Shown here: positions 17,375 to 26,532 of the stretch, piece after piece
How positions within the stretch are numbered: position 1 is the first letter of the stretch
Layout: each line of letters starts with the position of its first letter
DNA from: Desulfobacterales bacterium
GTDB lineage: Bacteria > Desulfobacterota > DSM-4660 > Desulfatiglandales > Desulfatiglandaceae
NCBI GenBank assembly: GCA_027027005.1
Contig: JALVMN010000171.1
Span: forward strand, 1 to 38,095
Direction of reading: 5' to 3'
DNA length: 38,095 nucleotides
Program-made: the position numbers and the translations under genes
Notes under the pieces: model-generated
Told to the model about the DNA's origin: nothing
Databases searched by the model: none
What the model saw: the letters and a program-made list of their open reading frames with translations, nothing else

Positions 17375-19318
17375 ATGGGGGAAAACCTCACATACAAGAT
17401 ACTCAGGGCCCACCTCGTGGAAGGCACCCTTGAGCCTGGATCCGAGATAGGTATTCAGATAGACCAGACCTTGCTCCAGGATGCCACCGGAACCATGGCA
17501 TTGCTTGAATTTGAGGTATTGGGCCTGGAGCGCATCAAGACCGAATGCTCTGTGGTATATGTGGATCACAACCTGCTCCAGACTGACCACAAAAACCCCG
17601 ACGACCACCGCTACCTTCAGACCGCCTCCATGCGATTCGGCATCCACTTCAGCCCGCCAGGCAACGGCATATGCCATCAAGTTCACATGGAACGCTTCGG
17701 TGTTCCTGGCAAAACGCTGCTCGGCGCTGATAGCCACACCCCCAGTGCCGGGGCATTGGGCATGCTGGCCATTGGCGCAGGGGGGCTTGATGTGGCCATG
17801 GCCATGGCCGGCAGGCCCTATTATCTGCCTTGCCCGCAGGTGGTTGGTGTGAGACTCAAGGGTCGGCTACCAGACTGGGTGAGCGCAAAGGACGTGATCC
17901 TTGAGCTGTTGCGGCGCTATGGTGTGAAGGGTTTTGTGGGAAAGGTGATTGAGTACTATGGCCCTGGCCTGGATCAACTGAGCGCCACAGACAGGCTCAC
18001 CATAGCCAACATGGGTACAGAGCTGGGTGCCACCAGCTCTGTCTTTCCCTCAGACCTCAGGACAAAGGCCTTTTTAGAAGCACAACGGCGAGGGTCGGCC
18101 TGGACCGAGCTCGTGGCAGACCCTGACGCCACCTATGACCAATATGACGAGATCGACCTTTCATCGTTGGAGCCCCTTATTGCCTGCCCCTCCTCACCGG
18201 GCAATGTCAGACCCGTGCGTGAGGTGGCCGGAGTGGATGTGGATCAGGTGATCATTGGAAGCTGCGTGAATTCATCCTTCCGAGACCTGATGCTGGTAGC
18301 TAGAATACTGGAAGGAAGGCGCATCCATCCCCGCACCTTTTTTCACGTAAACCCTGGTAGCAGGCAGGTGCTGGAAAATATCTCCCAACACAACGGGCTC
18401 CTTTCTCTTTTGAGGGCAGGAGCGAGGGTGCACGAGCCGGGATGCCTGGGTTGTATCGGCATGGGCCAGGCCCCTGGCACCGGCCAGGTGAGCCTTCGCA
18501 CATTTCCCAGAAACTTCCCGGGCCGCTCAGGCACAAAAGACGACCGGGTGTATCTCTGCTCCCCTGAGACGGCAACTGCGTCAGCAATCACCGGTCGGAT
18601 ATCAGACCCTAGAGAGTTGTCAAAAGAGTTGGCTTATCCAAAGGTGGAAGAGCCCAAAGAGTACCTGGTGGATGACTCTTCCATCATATTCCCCAGCAAA
18701 GACCTCCAGGGCACAAAGGTCGTGAGGGGGCCAAACATAAGGCCACTTCCCTCCATGGATCCGTTGCCAGAAGACCTTGAACTCGTGGTATTACTTAAAC
18801 TGGGAGATAACATCTCCACAGATACCATCATGCCTGCGGCAAGCCATATCCTCCCGCTTCGCTCAAACATAGAGGCGTTGAGCAATCATGTGTTCACCTC
18901 GGTTGACCCGGATTTTCCACACAAATGCCGCAAGGTTTCTCAGGTGGCCATAGTGGGTGGAGAAAACTATGGGCAGGGTTCCAGCAGGGAGCATGCTGCA
19001 CTTGCCCCCAGGTTGCTTGGGGTAAGGGTAAAGCTCGCAAAGAGCTTTGCCAGGATACACAAGGCAAACTTGTGTAATTTTGGAATAATCCCCCTTGTTT
19101 TCAAAGACCCTGCTGACTACGAAATAATCAAAGAAGGCCAAAGTCTGGTTATAAAAAATGTCCGTGGCCTGATTGAGAGCGGGATGACAGAGATCCCTGT
19201 CATGCTCCAAGGCAGAGAGATCACCACAGTGCTGGATGTCTCAGGGCGCCAGAGGAAGTTCTTGCTTGCAGGTGGGGCGCTGAATTTTGTCAAACATGAA
19301 TTGATTCGTGAATCCTAG
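17375..19318 (+). CDS. Aconitate hydratase, single-chain Aquifex-type
   Basis: A 647-residue enzyme that interconverts citrate and isocitrate through cis-aconitate. The 4Fe-4S ligands are C297 (GSCVNSSF), C357 and C360 (CLGCIGMG). DSHT (119-122) and the swivel-domain active-site loop GQGSSREHAA (533-542) are intact, as is GDNISTDTIMPA (477-488). At about 650 residues it is shorter than AcnA (about 890) and fits the putative aconitase group sometimes called Aquifex type. The ATG at 17375 has AGGAGG just upstream; an in-frame ATG at 17297 lacks one. A related homoaconitase or isopropylmalate isomerase role is less likely, given the single-chain order. Its stop overlaps that of kamA by 4 bases. 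Confidence 0.88.
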   Translation: MGENLTYKILRAHLVEGTLEPGSEIGIQIDQTLLQDATGTMALLEFEVLGLERIKTECSVVYVDHNLLQTDHKNPDDHRYLQTASMRFGIHFSPPGNGICHQVHMERFGVPGKTLLGADSHTPSAGALGMLAIGAGGLDVAMAMAGRPYYLPCPQVVGVRLKGRLPDWVSAKDVILELLRRYGVKGFVGKVIEYYGPGLDQLSATDRLTIANMGTELGATSSVFPSDLRTKAFLEAQRRGSAWTELVADPDATYDQYDEIDLSSLEPLIACPSSPGNVRPVREVAGVDVDQVIIGSCVNSSFRDLMLVARILEGRRIHPRTFFHVNPGSRQVLENISQHNGLLSLLRAGARVHEPGCLGCIGMGQAPGTGQVSLRTFPRNFPGRSGTKDDRVYLCSPETATASAITGRISDPRELSKELAYPKVEEPKEYLVDDSSIIFPSKDLQGTKVVRGPNIRPLPSMDPLPEDLELVVLLKLGDNISTDTIMPAASHILPLRSNIEALSNHVFTSVDPDFPHKCRKVSQVAIVGGENYGQGSSREHAALAPRLLGVRVKLAKSFARIHKANLCNFGIIPLVFKDPADYEIIKEGQSLVIKNVRGLIESGMTEIPVMLQGREITTVLDVSGRQRKFLLAGGALNFVKHELIRES

Positions 19319-20436
19319 GGCGCTGATTGGGTCTTGCCGGGATCAGTTGGATAAGAGAACACCCGCCCCATGTAGTTTTTCACCTTTATGTGGTCTGGTC
19401 TAGTCTCCAGGACATAGTCCGGCAGCAAAGGAACCTTGCCCCCGCCTCCCGGAAGATCAACGGCAAAGTGAGGCAGGCACATCCCTGAGGTGTGCCCCTG
19501 AATGGCTGCCATTATCTGTAGCCCCTTCTGGATTGGGGTCCAGAAGTGGGCGGTTCCTTTTACAAGGTCAGCCTGGAACAGGTAATAGGGCCTTACCCTG
19601 ATCTGGAGCAGCCTTTGCACCAGCTCCACCATGGTGCGGGTATCGTCATTTACACCTTCCAGGAGCACTGTCTGGTTTCCCAGGGGGATCCCTGCATCGG
19701 CCAACATGCCACAGGCCCTGGCAGCCTCGGAGGTGATCTCCCTGGGGTGATTGAAATGGGTGTTTATATAAAGGGGATGGAAGCACTTTAGTGTGTTAAC
19801 CAGATCTGAGGTAATCCTTTGGGGAAGTGTACAGGGCACCCGGGTCCCTATCCTGATGATCTCCACGTGCCTGATGGAGCGAAGTTCCTTCAGGATACAC
19901 TGGAGAAATCTTGTATCGAGCAGCAAGGGATCACCACCTGAAAGGAGCACATCGCGCACCGAGCATGTCTTTTTGATGTATTCCAGGCCCCCTTGGATGG
20001 TCTCCCTTGTTACCACATCGGGGCGGCCCACCATGCGTTTTCTGTTGCAAAACCGGCAATAGACGGCGCACTGATTGGAGACCAAGAAAACCACCCTGTC
20101 CGGATACCTGTGGATGAGGCCGGGCACAGGAGACAGCCGCCCTTCATCAAGCGGGTCTTCCAGGCCCCTGGTGTCTGCTATCTCTTTGGGGTCAGGGACA
20201 CACTGCCTGTATATGGGATCACCCACCTTTTTTATGAGGCTCAGGTAGTAAGGATTGATCCGCATGGGGTATCTGGCAAGCACCGAGGCGATTTCTTGAA
20301 ACCGCAACGCAAAGTGTGCTTCCAATTTCGGAATGGATGTGATGGATCGGGCCAGCAGGCTCTTCCAACCGCGCCACTCTTCTTGTTGTGCCTTTCGGCA
20401 TGGCAAAGGGTTGTCAAAGGATCTTTCCACGTCCAT
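19315..20436 (-). CDS. kamA: Lysine 2,3-aminomutase (radical SAM, PLP)
   Basis: A 373-residue radical SAM aminomutase. The cluster motif is C123, C127, C130 (CAVYCRFC), and the PLP lysine is K334 in DLPGGGGKVP. In the Clostridium enzyme Asp293 and Asp330 bind the lysine amino group and are 37 residues apart; here D290 and D327 match both in context and spacing, which supports lysine rather than glutamate as substrate. The product would be beta-lysine, used as a compatible-solute precursor or, in the EpmB branch, for EF-P modification. No acetyltransferase (AblB) or EF-P gene is in the window. The start ATG has no strong ribosome site at the usual distance. Confidence 0.88.
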   Translation of the reverse strand: MDVERSFDNPLPCRKAQQEEWRGWKSLLARSITSIPKLEAHFALRFQEIASVLARYPMRINPYYLSLIKKVGDPIYRQCVPDPKEIADTRGLEDPLDEGRLSPVPGLIHRYPDRVVFLVSNQCAVYCRFCNRKRMVGRPDVVTRETIQGGLEYIKKTCSVRDVLLSGGDPLLLDTRFLQCILKELRSIRHVEIIRIGTRVPCTLPQRITSDLVNTLKCFHPLYINTHFNHPREITSEAARACGMLADAGIPLGNQTVLLEGVNDDTRTMVELVQRLLQIRVRPYYLFQADLVKGTAHFWTPIQKGLQIMAAIQGHTSGMCLPHFAVDLPGGGGKVPLLPDYVLETRPDHIKVKNYMGRVFSYPTDPGKTQSAP

Positions 20437-20586
20437 GTATTGTAGTAGTTCTCCGCCAGCGCTTCTTCAGGATAAAGAGAACCTAGACAAAATTCATAGT
20501 CTTTTCAAGAAAATGTTCTTTTGACAGCTTGCATTATTAGGGGCCAAGCATTAGATTAACCAAAAAATGGGTCAAAAGGAGGGGCA

Positions 20587-22395
20587 ATGGAAAAACACCA
20601 CAAGTTTTCCATCTGGTATGTGCTCATTGGGATATGGATAGTACTCTTGATACAGCACTACCTCATGATGGCCTTTTCCATCAAGACCATTCCCTACAGC
20701 GAGTTTCTCAGGTTGCTCCAAGAGAACAAGATTGAAGAGGTCGCGGTCACTGCCAATGAGATCCAGGGCCGCCTGAGGGTTGATACACCGATGGGTGAAA
20801 AAGGCATGCTCTTCAGGACCGTGAGAGTGGACCCCGAGATCTCAGATCTCCTTGCCAAATACAACGTCACCTTTAAAGGGCAGGTGGAATCCACATTTCT
20901 GAGGGATCTCTTGTCTTGGATCTTGCCCATCTTTCTCTTTGTGGGTGTGTGGTATCTCATGATGAAGCGTTTTGCAGGAGGCCAGCCAGGCTTTATGACC
21001 CTGGGCAAGAGCAAGGCCAAGGTCTATATGGAAGACGAGATCCCGGTGAGGTTCAAGGATGTTGCAGGAGTTGAGGAAGCAAAGCAGGAGCTCATGGAGG
21101 TGGTGGAATTTCTCAAAGAACCCGAAAAGTTTGTGGAGATAGGCGGCAGGATGCCCAAAGGGATCCTCCTGGTGGGCCCCCCTGGGACCGGTAAGACCCT
21201 GCTTGCAAAGGCAGTGGCAGGGGAAAGTGGCGTGCCGTTTTTCAGCATGAGTGGTTCCGACTTTGTGGAAATGTTTGTAGGCCTTGGCGCTGCAAGGGTT
21301 CGGGACCTTTTTGACCAGGCCAAAAAGAGGGCCCCTTGCATCATATTTATCGATGAGCTGGACGCCCTTGGTAAGGCCCGAGGCATTGGTGGCGTTGGGG
21401 GGCATGATGAACGGGAGCAGACCCTCAACCAGCTACTGGTTGAGATGGACGGATTTGATCCAAATGTGGGTGTGGTACTGATGGCCGCCACCAACAGACC
21501 GGAAATCCTGGACCCTGCGCTCCTGAGGCCAGGACGGTTCGACAGGCATGTGCTGGTGGACAGACCCGACAAAAAGGGCCGCGAGGAGATCCTCAAGGTT
21601 CACATAAAGAAGGTAAAGATAGCAGATGACGTGGACATTGAGGCCATTGCAAACATGACCTCTGGGATGGTGGGCGCAGACCTGGCAAACCTGGTAAATG
21701 AGGCGGCCCTCCTTGCGGTCAGGAGGAAGAAAAAGCGGGTGACCATGAAGGAATTCGAGGAGGCGGTTGAAAGGGTCATCGCTGGCCTTGAAAAGAAAAA
21801 CCGCCTCATAAATGAAGAGGAGCGAAAGATTGTGGCATATCACGAGGTGGGCCATGCCCTGGTGGCCTTATCCCTTCCTGGCACAGACCCGGTCAAAAAG
21901 ATCTCCATCGTGCCACGAGGCATAGCAGCCCTGGGTTATACCATGCAAGTCCCCACAGAGGATCGTTTTCTTATGAAAAAGACAGAGTTGCTTAACCGCA
22001 TTGCGTCCCTTTTGGGGGGTCGGGCTGCCGAGGAACTGGTCTTTGGCGACATCTCCACAGGCGCCCACAATGACCTCGCAAGGGCCACTGATATTGCCCG
22101 CAGCATGGTGAAGGAATACGGAATGAGTGAAAAGGTGGGACAAGTCTATTTTGCGAGGGAAAAACAGGCCCAATTCCTCAATGTGCCCGGCATGGATGGA
22201 AGGGGAGAGTACAGCGAGGCCACGGCCCAGTTGATAGACCAGGAGGTACGGGAGATAATCAACACCCAGTACGAAAAGGCCAAGGGGATTCTCCAGGAAA
22301 AGAAAGACGTCCTGGACCGTGGCGCAAGGCTACTCCTGGAAAAGGAAAAGATAGAAGGGGAGGAGTTGAAGGCCCTTATATCGCCTGCTCAGTAG
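20587..22395 (+). CDS. ftsH: ATP-dependent zinc metalloprotease FtsH
   Basis: A 602-residue membrane-anchored AAA+ protease that degrades misfolded or short-lived membrane and cytoplasmic proteins. Two membrane helices (about 10-30 and 107-127) flank a small periplasmic domain. The ATPase has Walker A GPPGTGKT (197-204), Walker B IIFIDE (252-257) and the second-region-of-homology arginines at about 315-320. The zinc site is HEVGH (419-423), with Val where most FtsH have Ala. AAAGGAGG lies five bases before the ATG. Its end overlaps the convergent wbqC-like gene by 20 bases. Confidence 0.95.
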   Translation: MEKHHKFSIWYVLIGIWIVLLIQHYLMMAFSIKTIPYSEFLRLLQENKIEEVAVTANEIQGRLRVDTPMGEKGMLFRTVRVDPEISDLLAKYNVTFKGQVESTFLRDLLSWILPIFLFVGVWYLMMKRFAGGQPGFMTLGKSKAKVYMEDEIPVRFKDVAGVEEAKQELMEVVEFLKEPEKFVEIGGRMPKGILLVGPPGTGKTLLAKAVAGESGVPFFSMSGSDFVEMFVGLGAARVRDLFDQAKKRAPCIIFIDELDALGKARGIGGVGGHDEREQTLNQLLVEMDGFDPNVGVVLMAATNRPEILDPALLRPGRFDRHVLVDRPDKKGREEILKVHIKKVKIADDVDIEAIANMTSGMVGADLANLVNEAALLAVRRKKKRVTMKEFEEAVERVIAGLEKKNRLINEEERKIVAYHEVGHALVALSLPGTDPVKKISIVPRGIAALGYTMQVPTEDRFLMKKTELLNRIASLLGGRAAEELVFGDISTGAHNDLARATDIARSMVKEYGMSEKVGQVYFAREKQAQFLNVPGMDGRGEYSEATAQLIDQEVREIINTQYEKAKGILQEKKDVLDRGARLLLEKEKIEGEELKALISPAQ

Positions 22396-23092
22396 GAGGA
22401 CTCAGCCTCCTTTTGAGGATAGCTGCAGCCTTGGGGCCGCAATTGAATATCATGTCAAGGATCGAGAGATTGGGCAGGAATTCCCCCCAAAGCTGGGGAT
22501 ATACGGGGGAGCGCGGGTTGAAAAAGGTTAGCTCTATTCCTTCCTGCCTGAATCTCTGGGGATCCAGGTACTTTTTGGCAGATGATTGGGCCAGAAATCG
22601 AGTGGCCCCCATTTCCTTGCAGATATCAACCGAGAGTTGAGGCTCTTTTGAACTCACCTTCAGGCTGGAGAGCAGCACCAACTCTGTCTGGCTCTCCAGT
22701 TGTTTCAGGACATAGTGTATGATTTCCAGGTTGAGATCCAGGAGGAATGAGTATCTGTCTGAAAAGATCTCATTTACAAAGGACTGGTGATCTTCAAGAA
22801 ATGGAGCGTTCTTGTAAGCGGTCATGAGACTTGCCAGATGCTTTGAAGCCCACCTTCCTTCCCTGCAGATCCTTACATCCTTTACCTTTTGAAGCCCCAG
22901 GCCCTTTTTCCACACAGGAATGGTTAACCACAAAGTGCCCTGGTCGTTTTTGAACCGGTTCCTCGTGAGCCAACTCCTGCCCCTGGGAAACTGGACATCG
23001 TCCATCAAGACCATCACATGGGAGCGTATCGCCTTTTCAAAGAACCCCGCATACGGGGCAAAATAAGGCTGGTAGGCCGAGACAATCTTCAT
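22376..23092 (-). CDS. WbqC-like family protein
   Basis: A 238-residue protein that fits the WbqC-like family: the opening [15 protein letters not shown], then [18 protein letters not shown] and later LTIPVW are typical. Members often lie in O-antigen or surface-sugar clusters; their biochemistry is poorly known. Here it ends an operon with a polysaccharide deacetylase and starts 3 bases after the stop of the gene before it, which suggests translational coupling. A sugar-modification role is inference. Confidence 0.8.
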   Translation of the reverse strand: MKIVSAYQPYFAPYAGFFEKAIRSHVMVLMDDVQFPRGRSWLTRNRFKNDQGTLWLTIPVWKKGLGLQKVKDVRICREGRWASKHLASLMTAYKNAPFLEDHQSFVNEIFSDRYSFLLDLNLEIIHYVLKQLESQTELVLLSSLKVSSKEPQLSVDICKEMGATRFLAQSSAKKYLDPQRFRQEGIELTFFNPRSPVYPQLWGEFLPNLSILDMIFNCGPKAAAILKRRLSPPTEQAI

Positions 23093-23095
23093 GAC

Positions 23096-23506
23096 CTAAT
23101 TATTCATAAAGAGGGGGGGATCTTTTTTGTAAAGCTCCATTACCTTGGAGACAATGAGCCGCTTGGAAAAGTCAGGGTGGGCAAGATAGGGCAGCAGGTT
23201 TTTCCTGAGCAGCCTCAGAAATTCTTCAAAGAGTCTCTCTTTTTCCTTTTGATCTATGAAGTGGCGTTCCTGTCTGTAAACATAGGGAATTGTGTCTCCG
23301 AATTTCTCCCGTAACACCTTGGCGGCGGTCCTTGGCCCTCCAGGAAGAGGTCTTCCACTGTTAAGGGCTGATTCATCAAACGGGACCTTGACCCTGGCCT
23401 CCATGGCAACTAGCCACCTGTCCCCTGCCAGAACCCGGCTCATATCCCATATCTCCACCTCCAGGCCGTTTTCCAGTCTGATGGTATCGACCAGTTTCCC
23501 TTCCAT
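23096..23506 (-). CDS. Conserved-looking hypothetical protein
   Basis: A 136-residue soluble protein that I do not recognise. It has no signal peptide, membrane helix or metal motif. The first half looks beta-rich with charged turns and the second half is helical and rich in Glu, Lys and Arg. It is packed between the DUF3786-like gene (3 bases) and the WbqC-like gene (3 bases), so it is a genuine operon member. Confidence 0.7.
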   Translation of the reverse strand: MEGKLVDTIRLENGLEVEIWDMSRVLAGDRWLVAMEARVKVPFDESALNSGRPLPGGPRTAAKVLREKFGDTIPYVYRQERHFIDQKEKERLFEEFLRLLRKNLLPYLAHPDFSKRLIVSKVMELYKKDPPLFMNN

Positions 23507-23509
23507 GTA

Positions 23510-24127
23510 TCACTGCGACTTGCCAGCCCGGACCAAATCTATCATGGCCTTGGATGTGTACTCTCCAACATCTGCAAGGCCATCCAACGGCATAAAAGAT
23601 AATGCATTAGCAGAGAAAAGACAAGTTGCCGAGGCAGGGAACTCCTCGTCAGGGAGGTAAAATATGTACGCAAGTGCGATTTTTGGGAGGGGGTAGAGCA
23701 CAAAAGAAAAATCTCCCCCACCTCCCTCAGGACCAGGGTGGCCTGAGAACCTTTCCATAATCACAGCCCCCATCTCCTTTATCCTGGGGACATGGGCCAA
23801 GAGGACCCTTTCTGTGTTGGCGGCAAAGGCCCCCTGGTAAGGCATGCTGCCGGGCAGTTCCCTGAATGCCTTGAAGGGTTCAAGGATCAGCTTCTCGCTA
23901 CTTGCCTTCAAGGCGTAAAGAGAGATGATGACCCCTTCTGGTCCCCCTGCAGGCCTGCCTCCCAAGGTTATGGCGTCTCGACCGAGGTGGCATTCCTTGC
24001 CGAATGCCTTAAACACCAGGCCCCTGTCATCCTCTCTGGCCCCCAAACGGGAGGCGAGTTCTGCCAGCGGGGCGGAAAAGGCCTGGCCCAGGTTTTCCAA
24101 GATTATCTCCTTGTAATTGGTGCCCAA
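23510..24127 (-). CDS. DUF3786-like protein
   Basis: A 205-residue soluble protein matching the remembered pattern of DUF3786: an N-terminal LGAREDDRGLVFKAFGKECH segment, a central ALKASSEKLILEPFKAFRELPG segment split by short turns, and the C-terminal LPKIALAYIFYLPDEEFPA followed by LFSANALSFMPLDGLAD. This family is frequent in anaerobes, sometimes fused to an iron-sulfur domain, which is absent here. Function unknown. It is 9 bases downstream of the deacetylase gene. Confidence 0.75.
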   Translation of the reverse strand: MGTNYKEIILENLGQAFSAPLAELASRLGAREDDRGLVFKAFGKECHLGRDAITLGGRPAGGPEGVIISLYALKASSEKLILEPFKAFRELPGSMPYQGAFAANTERVLLAHVPRIKEMGAVIMERFSGHPGPEGGGGDFSFVLYPLPKIALAYIFYLPDEEFPASATCLFSANALSFMPLDGLADVGEYTSKAMIDLVRAGKSQ

Positions 24128-24136
24128 CTCCTTCTC

Positions 24137-24937
24137 CTACAAAAGGCTTGACACATACACGAATTCCACTGGGCCCTCTTCTGGATCGGTATTGTCCAAA
24201 TACCTCTTCAAGGCCTCCACAGTGCTGGGAAAAGGGTGCCCTATGGCAATGGCATGCCCCCTCTTCAAGGCCCTCTGCTCAAGCCTTTTCAGTTGCCTGG
24301 TGGTAAAGTCCATGGAGGGCACATGGTCAAGGAAAAGGTCCCTGTGGGCAGCGTGCATCCTGAGAGCCCTGGCAGTCCTGTATGCAACAGTATGAGAGGT
24401 GGTGACACTGTCCACAAAAAAGAGACCGTGGGACTTGATCACCTCCAACGCCGCCCTAACCTTTGGATACCTGGAAGTGAAACGGCTGCCCATGTGATTG
24501 TTAACACCTGCCACAGTGGGCAACTGACCCAGGTTCCTCTCAATGGTGAGAGCGATATCTTTTGGGCTGGATGATACAAACAAGGCCCCAGGGCCGGGAT
24601 CAAGGTCCCTTCTCATGGGCTCCATGGGCTGATGGAGCATGATCTCATGCCCCCTCTGCTGGATTTCTTGGCAAAGGGCCAGTGAATAAGGCCTCCATGG
24701 CAGGATGGAAAAGGTGATGGGGATACCTAAGTGGAGGAGTTCCATGACCACAAACGGGTCATTTCCAATGTCGTCGATTATGAGTGAGACCTTTGGCTTC
24801 TTGGGAGGCCTTCTGGGAATGGGTAATACCAACTTGGACCAGGAAAGGGCTTCAGAAGGAAGGCACGGCACAAGCGCCGTACCAAGGAGAGAGGCCAGCG
24901 ATGTCTTCAAGAATTCCCTTCTGTTGGATACCACCAT
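24137..24937 (-). CDS. Divergent polysaccharide deacetylase (YibQ-like), Tat signal
   Basis: A 266-residue exported protein of the divergent polysaccharide deacetylase family. It begins with a twin-arginine signal (SNRREFLKTS, residues 4-13) and a hydrophobic segment ending near residue 30. The catalytic fold is seen as LIIDDIGND (52-60), RGHEIMLHQPME (96-107), GVNNHMGS (144-151), FFVDS (173-177) and AIAIGHPFPST (229-239). It probably acts on cell-envelope polysaccharide in the periplasm. The ATG at 24937 is chosen because the Tat motif begins there; a GTG at 24982 would add 15 residues before it. First gene of a four-gene operon. Confidence 0.85.
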   Translation of the reverse strand: MVVSNRREFLKTSLASLLGTALVPCLPSEALSWSKLVLPIPRRPPKKPKVSLIIDDIGNDPFVVMELLHLGIPITFSILPWRPYSLALCQEIQQRGHEIMLHQPMEPMRRDLDPGPGALFVSSSPKDIALTIERNLGQLPTVAGVNNHMGSRFTSRYPKVRAALEVIKSHGLFFVDSVTTSHTVAYRTARALRMHAAHRDLFLDHVPSMDFTTRQLKRLEQRALKRGHAIAIGHPFPSTVEALKRYLDNTDPEEGPVEFVYVSSLL

Positions 24938-25131
24938 GAGAGCTGTCCGGAGAGCGGAAATTTCGGCCCAATATACAACCACTGGTGTAGCTCGTCAACA
25001 AAAAATACAACATCTTGTGCGTCTATCCTCTTTTGTCTCTTTATAGCCTAACATTCGAGAGTGGGCTTAGTTCCAGATGAATCACTTGGCCTTTTGCGAA
25101 TTGAAGGGATTTAGGCGATTTCAAGTTTGCA

Positions 25132-25161
25132 TTGACAACACCGCCTGATTTTACCTACAAA
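25132..25161 (+). promoter_or_regulatory. Putative promoter of the class II aldolase gene
   Basis: A perfect TTGACA (25132-25137), an 18-base spacer and TACAAA (25156-25161) precede the aldolase. Transcription would begin at about 25168, so the protein must start at the ATG at 25195 and not at the TTG that is part of this -35 box. Confidence 0.45.
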
Positions 25162-25194
25162 GAAGAATCATGGGAGAAAGGAGGTGTGGATGGA

Positions 25195-26469
25195 ATGGCT
25201 TCTGACTTTGAAAGAGCGCTCAGCATCGGACGACCACCAAACGTACAAAAGCTGTTTCCCAATTCCAAGGCCCTTATAGTGAGCGGCAAGGTGATTGATC
25301 GGGCCCTGATGGAGAAGGGAAAGGCCATGACCATTGCTGCAAACGGCCGCAACCACTTCGTTATACGGGGGGCGCTAAGGGCTGCCCAGCGGGCCAATGC
25401 TGCCATTATCCTGGAGATAGCCAAATCAGAGGGTGGTGCCAATGCATATTGTGCCGTGAACTTCTGGAATCTCGCCAGACAGGTGGATGCCCTCTGCAAT
25501 GAAATGGGTATAACCGTCCCTGTGGCAATTCACGCTGACCACTATGGGATAAAAGGGAAAAAGGATATTGAAAAGGCAAAGGTGGAAATCCCTTCCATGT
25601 TTGATGCAGGCATTACCTCCATTGCCATTGATGCCTCACACCTACCAGACGACGAAAACCTGCTTGCCAGCATTGAACTAAATCCCCTGGTGCCAAAGTG
25701 GGCAGGTTACGAGACCGAGGTGGGTGAGATAAAGGGCAAAGAGGGACTATCCACCAAAGAAGAGGCCTTGTTCCTGATCCAGGGCCTCAACGCCCACGAC
25801 ATCTTCCCTGACTGGATAGCCCTTAACAACGGCACCACCCACGGTATTGAGGCAAGTGATGCCGGCATCCAAGTGGAACTCACAAAGGAGATCCATGAGG
25901 CCCTCTCACCTTATAAGGTCTCAGGGGCCCAACACGGGACCTCTGGTAACAATTCCGAGAGATTGCGCCGTATTGCCCAGGAGACCAGGACCACCAAGGC
26001 CAATGTGGCCACGGCCCTCCAGATGATCACCTGGGGGGTGAAGGTAAATGAATACGGAAATGCCATACTGGACGAAAACGGCGAATTTGTTAAAGAGCCT
26101 GACAAGGGAGTGACCCAAGAGCTGTGGGAAGAGATGGTGGCCTATGCAAAAGAAAAGGGTCTCAAAGGAGGCAATTACAAGAAGCTGAATCTCCCCTTTG
26201 AAAACAAGCTGCTTGGGCTTCCCGCAGAGGTGAGGGAGCGCATGACAAGAGGTGTTGAAGACTTTGTCTATGACCTGCTCACCAATGTCTTCAATGCCAG
26301 TGACACCGCCCCCATTGCCATTGAGGCCATATTGAAGGCAGGCTCATACGATCTCGGTCCCAAGGTGGGAAGGATAGAAGATCCTTCAGAATGGACAGAG
26401 GAAAAGATCCGAGAAAAAGCCAAGCTGTTGAGTTCTGATAAGGGACCTGAAGGCGACTTTGACGATTAA
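25195..26469 (+). CDS. fba: Class II fructose-bisphosphate aldolase, long form
   Basis: A 424-residue zinc aldolase that cleaves or forms fructose 1,6-bisphosphate in glycolysis and gluconeogenesis. Metal and phosphate sites are visible: HADH (113-116), ETEVGEI (173-179), NNGTTHG with H216 and GAQHGTSG (244-251). It is longer than common FbaA (about 285-360 residues), with an extended C-terminal part. The start is set by AAAGGAGG ten bases upstream of the ATG and by the promoter. A tagatose-bisphosphate or other class II aldolase activity cannot be excluded. A terminator follows 21 bases after the stop. Confidence 0.88.
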   Translation: MASDFERALSIGRPPNVQKLFPNSKALIVSGKVIDRALMEKGKAMTIAANGRNHFVIRGALRAAQRANAAIILEIAKSEGGANAYCAVNFWNLARQVDALCNEMGITVPVAIHADHYGIKGKKDIEKAKVEIPSMFDAGITSIAIDASHLPDDENLLASIELNPLVPKWAGYETEVGEIKGKEGLSTKEEALFLIQGLNAHDIFPDWIALNNGTTHGIEASDAGIQVELTKEIHEALSPYKVSGAQHGTSGNNSERLRRIAQETRTTKANVATALQMITWGVKVNEYGNAILDENGEFVKEPDKGVTQELWEEMVAYAKEKGLKGGNYKKLNLPFENKLLGLPAEVRERMTRGVEDFVYDLLTNVFNASDTAPIAIEAILKAGSYDLGPKVGRIEDPSEWTEEKIREKAKLLSSDKGPEGDFDD

Positions 26470-26490
26470 CCGCCCTTTCAGTTTGGAGGA

Positions 26491-26518
26491 GAGGCCCCTT
26501 GCGTGGGGCCTCTTTTTT
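26491..26518 (+). terminator. Rho-independent terminator after the aldolase
   Basis: GAGGCCCC (26491-26498) and GGGGCCTC (26505-26512) form a perfect eight-pair stem with a six-base loop, followed by six T. The next gene starts 14 bases later, so that gene needs read-through or its own promoter. Confidence 0.9.
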
Positions 26519-26532
26519 CAGGTGAAGATCTC

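Noticed and set aside
20521-20549. TTGACA before ftsH as a sigma-70 promoter
   Set aside because: No acceptable -10 element occurs at 16-18 bases, so the hexamer alone is not enough.
26503-26532. Upstream GTG start for the YhaM-like gene
   Set aside because: It is inside the stem-loop of the aldolase terminator; the ATG at 26533 begins the conserved protein.
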